From contig NW_024465369.1 of the NCBI RefSeq assembly GCF_017591425.1, positions 24,551,501 to 24,615,500 of the forward strand: a DNA stretch of 64,000 bases, given 5' to 3'. How positions within the stretch are numbered: position 1 is the stretch's first letter; each line of letters begins with the position of its first letter. The notes under the pieces were generated by a model that was given only the letters and a program-made list of their open reading frames with translations, made no database searches and was not told the DNA's origin. The DNA comes from Ochotona curzoniae. Its lineage: Eukaryota; Chordata; Mammalia; Lagomorpha; Ochotonidae. The position numbers were made by a program, and so were the translations under genes. Shown here in pieces: positions 11,450-29,950 of this stretch.

Positions 11450-13111
11450 GTGAGGTATACTGTGATAGGTTATGCAGCTGCATAATTGTATGCTCTTGTA
11501 GAATTAAAATTATTTTAGGGCCATATGATTTCTTTTCCTGTATATTCACTATATTTTTCTTCTGTCATGTAAATGTGATATTAATTTTAAAGGTCAAATT
11601 CTGTTTGCCTTCTATAAAGAAGTATATCACAAATTTAATTATACCTATGAGATCTGATCTTTAGTGAAAATAGTTTACTAGAAATAAATTAGGCCACTTG
11701 CAGAATCGTGAGTTAATTTTTCAAATACTGTTTTTAGTATAGATCAGATAACAAAATGGTAAATGTATTTCATATGCAGCAGTTTTTAAAAATTATGCAC
11801 TTTATATATTTGTAGAAAATGTACCTGAGAATGCCTAGAGGTCTATTTGGCTATACTAAGTGAAGAGAAAGGGTAGCATTTGCTACTGTACTATTCTGAG
11901 ATGAAAAATATATTTTAATCTATTATCTAGGGGGTATAACACATCAACCAATTAAAGGAATCTACAGATTAATTAGACTGTTTTTTAAAGAATGTTGATT
12001 ACATTTTTTTCATTTCATGGAACATGGTTATCATATTGCTGATGTTGGCAGAATCTTGATATTTCAGATGCAAGACACTAAGCTGTCTTTGCTTTCAGCC
12101 ATCCTACCATATGCTCTGATCCCATCACATCTCACAAGCTATGTAGGTTTGGGCCAGGACCATTCTTGGATGGGAAATCTCTTAAGAATCACCCAGCTGC
12201 CACAAGAAGTAATGTAGAGAACTGATAAACGAGTTACCATTTCACTAGAAAAGCATTGGAATGGTAGGGGCAAAGGTCTGGATTTATTACATATCATAAA
12301 TGAGGCTATTAATTCTTGCTACATTTTGAATATTATAATTTAAAATCAAATATTTCCTTCAGAACACAAAATGAAATATAGTTCGTCTTATTTTCTCATC
12401 TTATGATATCATCCTTCATGTCCTTTTCCACTACTTATTTAAATACAATATATAATATTTTGTCACCTCTTTGGAACCTTACCCTATAGAGAGTTCAGTA
12501 ACTATTTCTTGAATAAATGCTTTTTCGAGGCCTGTAGTTTCTTGATGTAGATTTTACCAGCAGATAACGGGACTAGAATTAAAAGTGAAACTGAAAAATG
12601 TATAACTGGCAAAGTTTAGTAGTCATCAGAATTCTTTTTGTAAATGTAATAATGAGCGCTCCATTGATTTGGCCTATTTTGTGACAAAAGCAAAGCTGTC
12701 AGTAGTAAAATCAAACTACTGTCTTCTCTGTTGTAATTTCTGTTTCTTTTACCTAAAATGCTCTAAGGCTTGCTTTACAAAATAAAATAATATTGTATCC
12801 AAAATCCCTTGAAATTATTTGTAGTATGATGTATTTCTGAATTCTTGAAAGAAATCAGCATATTGAAATGATAGGTTAGAAAAGCTCAGCTAGAAATAAT
12901 TTCAGTGATAAACTCTGGTTTAAAGTTAGGAGTCTTGGGTAGTTTGGCAATACTGAAGAAAATAATTTTTCAAAGCTTTTTATTATATATGTAATGCATC
13001 TTTTAAAGTTTTCAAATTTAGCTGAATTCATTCAACCTTAATATATATATAAATATATATAAATATTTTTTTAATTTACCAATAACGTTCTTTCTCTGTT
13101 TTTTCTTTTAG
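11450..13111 (+). other. PSMD14: Last intron of PSMD14
   Basis: A 1662-base GT-AG intron (GTGAGG donor, TTTTCTTTTAG acceptor), AT-rich, without recent repeats. An AT/AAAT microsatellite-like patch lies near 13040-13066. Confidence 0.88.
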
Positions 13112-13210
<99 letters not shown>

Positions 13211-13535
13211 AGCAACACCAAAAGCTACTAGTGATAGTTTCAGTGTATATTCCTCTGTTGTTCCTAATGCTCAAAATCAAGGGACCTCTGAAGGTGTATT
13301 TGGTTAACTGTATGACATCTGGCATCATTTGCAATGGCATAACACCTTCCGTCTTGGTTGTGCAATTACTTCTGTTTCTTTAGTCAGGGTCTTTGCAAAT
13401 TCCAAAGTTGTATAAGAAGACATCAAAGTGGACACATTTTGTTAAGATCCCATTTAATATTTGAAGAAATCAGTAGCACAAATATATTTTGATTGTTGCT
13501 TACAAAATAAAATGCATTTACAATCTATGTCTCCT
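13211..13535 (+). other. PSMD14: PSMD14 3' UTR
   Basis: The AT-rich region after the stop contains an AATAAA at 13506-13511, followed by a T/G-rich stretch (ATGTCTCCTGAGGTCTTTCT), so cleavage near 13525-13535 is likely. Longer forms using later signals cannot be excluded. Confidence 0.7.
13506..13511 (+). terminator. PSMD14: PSMD14 poly(A) signal AATAAA
   Basis: The first canonical hexamer after the PSMD14 stop codon, about 300 bases downstream, with a GT-rich element behind it. Confidence 0.7.
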
Positions 13536-15187
13536 GAGGTCTTTCTGGCACTGGGGAGAATGGACAGACTATCATTTGACAGTGTGTGGGAAATCTCACA
13601 CAGATATGTTTATGTTTAAAAAAAATCACAGATAAAACATGAATGTGATAACAAAACTTCACAAATATACAATGGTTAGCATTTGTAAATAACTACCTCT
13701 TTAGTGACTAATCCAGAAAAAAGGCTGACATTAAATCATCTCAGAAGCTACTATTGAATATTCACTATCTTGTTAAAAATACTGTACTTTCAGGATTTCT
13801 AAGGAGTACAATGGACAAGAAAATGGTTGTGGTTTTTAGTTGAGACTTTATCTTGTTTAAGAGTATATTCTATCAGCTTTTTGAGACTATCCAATATTGG
13901 CTGTTACAAATTTCACCTGAGTTACCTCTAAGTCACAAAAGTTACAAAATGCCTTCAAGGCAAAATGAGGAGAATAACCATAGTGTGTGTTTAGTATGAG
14001 CTTATGAGTGAACACCTATGTTAACTATTTGCTCTCATCTTTTCAAAATGAGTTTAGAAATTACCCAGTCATCTGTTAGGTAAAAAAACAAAAACAAATT
14101 GAGTAATGGCAATTTTTAAAGATGACTTTTTCCCCCCCAACCTACAGCCTACTTCTAACCTTATATCCAAAGGTAACTATGCCATTGTTAATACCCATGC
14201 TACAGCACAATCCTAGATATACCTAGGAATATGGCAAAGGTGTAATTCTAATCTGCATATACTTCTCTCTAAAAATGCCCTTAAAAAACCTGAGAAAACT
14301 AAAACTTAATTAAAGGATGGTTTTACTTGGGGGCATATAATTTAGACTTGATCTGTTAGAATTATCATGAGTGCTTTAGTAGGCTAACTTACTGTCCTAC
14401 TTGAATGAGTCTGGCCTCAACTGATTGCCTAATGAAATATCCAGAAACAAAGTGGAAATGACTTAAATTCTCAGTATGTTTCAGTGGTTTTTTTTTTTTT
14501 TTTTGAGAATAAAAGGTATTTTGAGCATTTTTTACTTCTTTCCCTTTTTAGATATCGTAATACTGTATTATGTAGGACATGTAATATGTACCAATTTAAG
14601 TCATTGGGATTATATCTAACCATTTAAAATTAAAATGTAAGATTGCCTAAATCAGGCTTTTGGCCTATAATGGTAAAAGTTTACAATCTTGCAGATATTG
14701 TTGATTGGAATTACTTAGGAGGATAGATAGATAGTATCCTCAAAAGAAGAACTATTTGCACTATTCAGATAAGTCTTTTTCTTTCACTCAGTGCCCTGAA
14801 AAATCAGTCTTGAGTAAGGACAATGACTGTAAGGGGTTAAACAGTGCCTTTTGCTTTTACTAAATCACTTGTTTATGGATATCTTAGCCACTTCTTCCCA
14901 TTTTGCTCATGTTTGAGATGTTTCCAGTGTTAGAACATTGTCAAAATGTATCCTACCAAAGCCTACATCTTGTTAAGAGTTGATCAAAATCAGGATGCCT
15001 TAAAAGTAATTCAGTGAACACTTTTGTCTTGGGGTACAACTATTTTAGCAACAGCATGGTGGTCAAAGCCCAGTTAAACCTTGAAGTAACTTGGTTTATC
15101 ACACTTCAGTAAGCTCCTTAGTACTCGTGTGTGCATGCACAGATACTCTTTTGTGAATATCTTTACCCATCCACCATACATACCTAA
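13536..15187. other. Intergenic DNA between PSMD14 and TBR1
   Basis: Unique, moderately AT-rich DNA with no SINE or LINE copy recognised. A T-run lies at about 14487-14504. No gene is supported. Confidence 0.55.
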
Positions 15188-15481
15188 AACACCTCTGGAA
15201 CCAGAATTCCAGCTGGTCCCTACTATGAAAGCAGACTGGTATGGGGCAATGAACACTCACTATTCAAGTGTGATCTGCCTGGACCAACAGAACAACGTCC
15301 AAACTCCAACAAAGACCAACTGACTCGTAAAGATCCTGGTGTGGTTCAGAATGTAAAGTCTGAAAAATCCTGTTCTACGGAAGTGTGGTATACTGTCAGT
15401 GTGAGCTCAAGGAAATCCTTTTGTCCAAATCCAAGACATGACCTACGTGCAGGCATCGCTGAATTTAGTAATTATCCAAAG
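15188..15481 (+). other. Unexplained 98-codon stop-free frame without ATG
   Basis: A frame open from the TAA at 15185 to the TAG at 15482 reads like protein (for example PAGPYYESRLVWGNEHSLFK). Just upstream, another frame reads smoothly (RYSFVNIFTHPPYIPK), so a one-base shift near 15190 would join the two. This could be a decayed retrocopy or exon of a gene I do not recognise, or a chance frame. No splice sites, start codon or poly(A) tail support it. Confidence 0.25.
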
Positions 15482-15979
15482 TAGATTAGAGGGCACATTT
15501 ATCCCCTAATTCAGTAGCTTTAAAACACAGGAAGGTATGTTGTGTCTCTTCCATCTGTTAACACCTTAATGCTTCATTTTAGCATTTTTCATTTGTTTTA
15601 AGAAGCGAGGCTGAGGTGTCAGAAGTGACAAGCCTTCCAAAAGCCCAGGTAGTATTAAGGCTGGCCACTGACGGAACTAAAGGAAGCTACTCCCTTCTAG
15701 AGAATCCGAAGGACTGAAGTTAACGATAAGAAAGAAGAAAACAACAACAAAAAAAATGCAAAATAGGGCACAAGCCAAGTGAAGGCCAGAAAACCTAGTA
15801 TCAATTGGTGTCATAGCTACTCCCTTTTCCCTCACCCTAAGCCTCAATAGCTAAGACATTTGTTCATGAAGCCTCTTGGCTAGGAGCTGAGGTTTGCTTT
15901 TGAAAGGGGGGGAAATGGGTCTGGCTTAATTCCTCTTACAAAATGATTTCGACTTGTGTGTAGGACATCTGGTCATCAA

Positions 15980-16420
15980 CTTGTCCAGCCCAGGGCCGCC
16001 CGCGCCGCGACGCGTCTTGCTTGCAAGCCCTGCTGGAGGCCACAGCTGGTGCCCTCTACAGCCAAGGCACCCAGCCTGCCTTGGGGACGGGGGCGGTGGC
16101 GCAGTCTGGGCACAACTCTGACTGCGCAGGGCCCACTGCGCGATGCTCCACAGCCACCACTCTGTCAGTTAACCCCTCTCCGCCCAAGCCCGGCACCGGT
16201 GTCACTCTTGGGGTTCGAGGGTGGTGGTGCGGAGCTGCCCCAGACCAGAAAGAGGTAGATACTACACTGGAGCTACAGCCCACGTTGCAAGATGTGCCCT
16301 GGGGTCAGCGCAGCTCTCGGGTGGGGGCTAAGGGGGCGTAGAGACTTGGCGCTGCGTCCCCTTCCCTTAACCCCTTCGCCTGATCCTTCAACCGCGAGTG
16401 AGGTTGGAGTAATGAGTCCA
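15980..16420. promoter_or_regulatory. GC- and CpG-rich patch 1.6-2.1 kb upstream of TBR1
   Basis: After a long AT-rich stretch the DNA becomes GC-rich with many CpG (GCCGCCCGCGCCGCGACGCG near 15992). Overlapping open frames on both strands follow from GC content and have no recognisable product. It is a plausible unmethylated regulatory island for TBR1 or a non-coding transcript; this is inference from composition and position. Confidence 0.45.
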
Positions 16421-16686
16421 GCCGCAGGAAGCAACTCTGGGCAGATACGCCGCTGCTGCTGCTGCTCCTGGCTTTCTGGTCCAAGGCCAATGGCTGGGCT
16501 CTCGTGTTGACGGTACTGGGGACATCTCTTCTGCCTACTCCTTGGAGTCGCTTTGGGCCTCGTGCTATTTATTTGTGCCAACATCCTCTTAAAATTGGTT
16601 TTTTTCTCTATTCCTCCTTAGATTTTTTCCTTCTTAAAAAATTACTGGCACGGATTCATTTTCTCCTCTCCAGATTATATAAACAC

Positions 16687-16702
16687 CACACACACGCACG
16701 CG

Positions 16703-16744
<42 letters not shown>
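16687..16744. repeat. Alternating CA/CG dinucleotide run
   Basis: 58 bases of strictly alternating pyrimidine-purine, with a (CG) core at about 16695-16711 flanked by (CA). This pattern favours left-handed Z-DNA. It lies 1.3 kb upstream of the TBR1 start codon. Confidence 0.95.
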
Positions 16745-16746
<2 letters not shown>

Positions 16747-17519
16747 AGCCTTCACTCAGATCGCAGCCCTGACACCCACCACGTTCCACTCTGCCCAGCT
16801 CAGCCAGCACTGCGGGCGAACCCCTGTGCTCAGGGACGGAGCCTTCTCCTTCCCGGACCAGAACCTGTCTCAAAGCCAGTACCTCTTAGAGAGAAGGAAG
16901 TGCAGTGGGACACAGCAAAAGGTGTATGGCGCCTGGGGGACCCCGTCCCCCCACGTTCCCCCTTAGATGCCCTTCAGATAATCTGCAACCAAGTTAGCTG
17001 ATAAAATATTTAGTAAAGAACCGATAAACGCCACGGCAAAAACATTAAGGCATTTCTATCAGAGAGCTTATGATTATTTCAAAACTTAAAAAGGGGATCA
17101 TAGATTGTCACTGCTCCCATGCTCAACCAAGAAACCGTACCTTCCCGAGGTGGGTGCTGGGTTGGGGTGGGTTGCTTGTCCCCACCCCAGGGCTCAGGCT
17201 CCCCGCCGCGGCTGGCTCTCGCTGGCGGTGCTTTATTTATGCATGTAGTTCCAAAGGTGCGGGGTTGAGGGTGGGGGTGGGGCGCTGAGCACACACAGGA
17301 CCCGCGCGCCAAGCCCTGCTCAGGTGTTGTGTGCTTCCGTATTAACTGGAAAAGACAGACTTTGGAACTTTTACAGGGCGAGAAGAGGCCACCGGCTCGC
17401 GCTTTGTATACTTTGCACTTGAAATCGCTACATTCAACTGAATATTTGGCTCATTCTGATCCGAAAAGTCTCCTCGCACCGTCGAATTCCCTCCTCCGCC
17501 CCTCCGCTCCAAAGGGTCT

Positions 17520-17580
17520 GGGAGGGGGCGGCGACGGAGCGCAAAGTGGGGGGGAGTTGCGGTGGGGGGAGAAGGTAGGA
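17520..17580 (+). other. G-rich tract with quadruplex potential
   Basis: Several runs of three or more G within about 55 bases (GGGAGGGGGCGG, GTGGGGGGGAG, GGTGGGGGGAG) lie 0.5 kb upstream of the TBR1 coding start. G-quadruplex formation on the + strand is possible but not shown. Confidence 0.5.
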
Positions 17581-17759
17581 AATGTTTAGTAAACTGCACA
17601 TCTTTGAGTTTTCCTAAAAGCAGTGGTCATCAAGCTTAAAGGTGACATAACAGTGCTCACGTCAACCAACACACATTCCCTACCCCACCTCACCCCCCAA
17701 CCCCCAGTCAACAATAAAATCATCCCCTTCAATTTGCCATGATCGTCGCGACCAGGAGC

Positions 17760-17905
17760 CAGGTGATTATCCTAATTAATGTCTATCTAATTAAATTACT
17801 GTCAGCAGTTAACCAATGGCAGGAGCCGTTTCATCGGCTGCACAAGCAGCGAGATCAAAAGTGAGCCTTTTCTGATTGCTGCATAGTGTCAATTGGCCAA
17901 TCTCT
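17760..17905 (+). promoter_or_regulatory. TBR1: TBR1 proximal promoter elements: paired TAATTA and CCAAT sites
   Basis: Two TAATTA homeodomain cores sit at 17773-17778 and 17788-17793, starts 15 bases apart. A CCAAT box follows at 17813-17817, and a perfect ATTGGCCAAT palindrome (two back-to-back CCAAT boxes, also NFI-like TTGGCCAA) at 17892-17901. All lie 160-300 bases upstream of the TBR1 ATG. Homeodomain, NF-Y and NFI binding is inferred from the motifs; the transcription start was not located. Confidence 0.6.
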
Positions 17906-25901
<7,996 letters not shown>

Positions 25902-27605
25902 GCCGCTCCAGCTCACCCGGGCCACTCGCCCCGCCGTGGCCTGGACACCCCAACCCTCTTTCCCCATGTCCAGCCAGCCCCTTGCACTCGGCTCTTCCCC
26001 AGCCTCCTCCTCCCCACCCAGGTCCCACCTTGCGCTCCCCCAGAGTTTTCTTTGACCTTTGACGACCGTCTGCAGCAAATAAGCGCTGGTCTCCCAGTGT
26101 GATTTTAACCCCTTCCTTTGCACAGCAGTCTCTTCAATTAGCGCACCGACCTCCAACTTTACAGTAAACACCGTCGGGTTTCCTATCTGCCTGTCCTTCT
26201 GTGAATTTATGCCCCTCACAGCCCACCTCTCCCTCCCCACTTTCGTCTCTTTCTTGTCTTGAAACTCTTCACCTTTAGGAGACCTGGGCAGTCCTGGCAG
26301 GCAGCAGCGATAAGGACCCGCCAAGCCTCGGCCTCCCCTATAACCAGAGGACGTTGACTCTAGAACCTGGACCCACCCAGCGCGTCCTTTCTTATCCCCG
26401 AGTGGATGGATGGATGGATGGATGGTAGGGATGTTAATAATTTCAGTGGAACAAAGCCTGTGATATGATTGTACATAGTGTTAATTTATTGTAACGAATG
26501 GCTAGTTTTTCTCATCGTCAAGGCACAAAACCAGTTCATGCTTAACCTTTTCTTTTTTCCCTCTCTTCACTTTTCCTTTTCTCTCCTCATTCTTTCTCTC
26601 TCCTCTCTCTCTCTTTTCTGGTGAGATAAATTAACAATATTTTAAGAAGGTCTGGAAACACAAAATACTTGATAGTGATGCGGTTCTCAATTCTCCTCAA
26701 TTTGTTGCATGAAATAAATTACTATGTGCTCTAATGTGCACAAATAGCCAAGGAGAATCCATACAAACACCTGTACAGGATAGGTGTCTGTTCTTAGGCA
26801 AGTCGATTAAGTGGCATGATGCCTGCAAAGCGAAGTTAACTGGAGTTGTATGCCTCCCTCCCCAACCCTCTCAATAGAATAGCTAGACATCAGCAATATT
26901 ATTTTGCCTTATTTGTTTTTCCCCAAAGTGCCAAATCCATTACTGGTCTGTGCAGGTGCCAAATATGCTGACAAACTGTTTCTGAATATCTTTTCAGTCC
27001 CCCTTCCACCTTTATATGCTGTAAATCTTTGTAATGAATACTCTATTAATGATATAGATGACTGAATTGTTGGTAACTATAGTGTAGTCTAGTGAAGATA
27101 AATTGTGTGAGTTGTATATTTTACTGCATTTTAGTTTTGAAAATGATTTTTCCCCCACCACCTAGAAACAGCTGAAATTTGACTTCCTTGGGGTAACACT
27201 GGCATTGATGCAAGTAAGACTGATTCCTCCCCTCTAAGTCTTGTTATATTTAATAAGGAGCATTAATCCCCCTGGAAATAGATTAGTAGGATTTCTAATG
27301 TTGTGTAGCAAACCTATACTTTTTTGTATTTTAAAATTAATGTGAAATATGCATCATACACAATATTCAATCTAGATTCCAATCCATGGGGGGATTTTTT
27401 TCCTAATAGGAATTCAGGGTCTAAACGTGTGTATATTTTGGCTCTTCTGTAAATCTAATGTTGTGATTTTTATATTTGTTTCGTTTTTGTCTGTGAACTG
27501 AATAATTTATACAAGTACACACTCCATTGAGAGACGTTTTGTTTTTTGCTCGTTTGTATTGTCTGTGTATAACAAGTAAAATAAACCTGGTAAAACGCTA
27601 ACTAT
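25902..27605 (+). other. TBR1: TBR1 3' UTR
   Basis: About 1.7 kb, starting GC-rich and becoming AT-rich. It contains a (GATG)n run at 26405-26427 and ends at an AATAAA at 27580-27585. No repeat insertion breaks it. Confidence 0.8.
27580..27585 (+). terminator. TBR1: TBR1 poly(A) signal AATAAA
   Basis: Canonical hexamer in AAGTAAAATAAACCTGG, 1.68 kb after the stop codon, followed by a GT-containing stretch (TATGGTGTTTG). Cleavage is likely near 27600. Confidence 0.75.
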
Positions 27606-28699
27606 GGTGTTTGAAAGCAGTTTACAGTTTGAAAATTTAATTATTATAGATGGTTATTTTTGAGGGTTAAGGAAACCTCCTCCCTCGTACCCTGACTTGG
27701 GGTGGTCTGTTTAATGGGAGCCATCTCTTGCTTCCCTGTTAAATTTACTTAATAGCATCATGTTTTCTCCTTATTAGTTCCCTGGGGGTGAAGTTTCACT
27801 TTTTATGCTCATTTTTTCTTTTTCAGAAAAAAAAAAGACACTTTCCGTGTATTGATCTGTTGCTCTTTGAAGTTGGAAATGATGCTCATGGGGAAAAGGA
27901 GGGGGGCTCTAAGTAAGGAGTTAAGAATTTCTTGAAATTTCACAAAGTAATGTGGGGGGCATGGGAGGAGAAGAGGGGGTAATTAAAATGCATGTTAAAA
28001 CAGGTTGTTGACCGCAGATGGTGTAAATTCTGGTCATACATAGCAGGCATTGGAGGAGAGTGGTGAATCTGTAAATTCAAACACAGAACGGACTACATTT
28101 CTTGAGTGGATGATTTCAGGCGATCCGGTACAGGTGAGGTAGAAAAGAAGCTGTAGGTACAAGCTCACGGAAATAGTGTTTTAAGCCGTTGAGCTTAAAA
28201 CTTGCTTTAGGGAGATCTCCTGAGTGGGGCATCCGGGCCAGTCCTTCCCAGGCCGGATCCCAGTCCCTTGGAGTACAGACTAAGGTCGTCATGCCTCCGT
28301 GCAGGCGTCTGCAGAGCTCTGCCCTCATCTCCTTGAAAAGCTGTTTCTATACTTTTGTTTTCAAAGAGGTGATCCGGGATAAGAGGCGGAAGATGGCTCA
28401 ACCTTCTGGCTTAACTAGGCCACTCTCAGGTTATGGAATCTAAATTTACCTTTACTGAGAGATCGTCCGGTATCCCCTCTGCAGTTGGACGGATGTGGAG
28501 GCTTCTAAATCCCAATTCAGAACGAAGATTCCAGGGAGCATAAAACTGACTTGCCTCGCAATTCCGCCACTAGACGGCGTTCCGTGGAGTTTTGTCTGCC
28601 ACACAGGAAAGCCATGACTGATCTTCCTTTGTGTTTCTTTCTACCTCCCCACACCTAAGAACTAAACAAGAGGTGGGAAAAAGTACAAAACATGGATCT
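27606..28699. other. Unique DNA just downstream of TBR1
   Basis: No gene or repeat recognised. Composition rises in GC toward the island that follows. Confidence 0.5.
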
Positions 28700-29950
28700 G
28701 GCGTAGCCAGCCAGGTGGAAGGGCGCGTTCCTGAAACCTCCCACCCGATTCGTGCGGGCCCGTGCTCTGCCAGCCCGGAGCCCATGCCCAGGCGGGGCAG
28801 GCGCACGTGGGGCCGCTGGGGCGAGGGCGCGGGAGCGCGCGACCCCGAGGGCCAGGCCCGAGGCCGCGGGGGCCGGGCGGGGGGCGCTCGGGGGCGCTCG
28901 GGGGCGCTCGGCTCTCCCACCCGGGGCTCGGCAACCCGAGCCCGACGCGCCCGGCCGGCCCGCTGCCTCCCGGGCGCAAGTCTCTGTGGGCTAGGAAGTC
29001 GGTGTCACGTGCGTCAACGAAGCGCCTAGGCGCCGAGGATAGATTTCACAGGAACGTAGTGACTTGTACTGAAAGACGCGCTTGAGCTGATATTAGGAAG
29101 TACTTAAAAAAAAAAAATCGGGAGGTCGATTCCCTTGCAGTTCTGCCACCATCTGCTGTGTGGACTGAGTCAGCGTGAGGTAAATTTGCAGCCACGCGCT
29201 CCTCTCGGAGCCAGTGTATTTTCTCGTCCCGTTAAAGCCTGATCCGTTCCTCCTGGTTTCCAAGAAGTCTTGGGTGTCTGGGGAGAAGTGACACTGTTTG
29301 CGAAGCTGCTGCGGCTCAGAGGGAATTAGGGCTTGGGCTGGGGAGGCCCTCTGGGAGTGAAGGCTCTGGTTCTGGGTTAGACTTCCAGCCGTCTTTTCTC
29401 TTCGTAAGGGTGGGGACCAGGACGAGGGACTGGGAAGGACGACGAATCTTCCCTGGAAGCTCAGCTTTTCAGAGTTTTCAAGGAGGAGAAGGGAAGAAAA
29501 ACGAAGGCGAGCCTAGCGGCTAGCACTTTATTATGGTTCAAGCCTCGCCGCCATCTGCAGCCTGCGCCATTTTAACACAGTTTTAGGGGATTTGGTTCCG
29601 CAGTCTGCAGGTGCCACTGTGCCCGCTCGATCCCTAACCTTCCTGTGGGCCTCGGTGCGGACCGAGGCGGGGGGCAGGCCGGGTGCTGCTGGGTTCCAGG
29701 GCTGCATGCCGCAGGTGGCCCTGCGCCGGGGGTGCGGTAGAGCCTGGGCCGCGCGAGGCTCTCCGCCGCCGGCCTTGAGAACTGCCACGCCGCAGCTGTC
29801 CCGGCCTCGGCCTAGGTCTGGCGTTCTTGCCCAGAGGACCCCGACTCGGGCTGGCGTGTCTAGAGTGACACCTCACCTCCACAGCCGCTCCCTCGGAAGA
29901 GGCCCGGCGGCCTAGACCTGAGCCGGGGCCGCGGCTCGGGGGCGGCTCTC
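28700..29950. promoter_or_regulatory. CpG-rich island 1.1 kb downstream of TBR1
   Basis: Two dense CpG segments (about 28720-29030 and 29590-29950) joined by a less dense part. The open frames on both strands are GC-driven and show no domain. The island holds a three-fold 10-base repeat at 28881-28910, a CACGTG E-box near 29007 and two YY1-like sites at 29547-29573. It may be the promoter of an unannotated, perhaps antisense, transcript. Confidence 0.6.
29547..29573 (-). promoter_or_regulatory. Paired YY1-like sites
   Basis: GCCGCCATCTG (29547-29557) and GCGCCATTTT (29564-29573) are, on the minus strand, CAGATGGCGGC and AAAATGGCGC, both close to the YY1 consensus. YY1 sites in this orientation are common just after transcription starts, so leftward transcription is the likelier direction. 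Confidence 0.5.

Noticed and set aside
28570..29915. Proteins encoded in the downstream CpG island
   Set aside because: Frames occur on both strands with Arg/Pro/Gly-rich composition typical of CpG islands, without known domains or splice signals.
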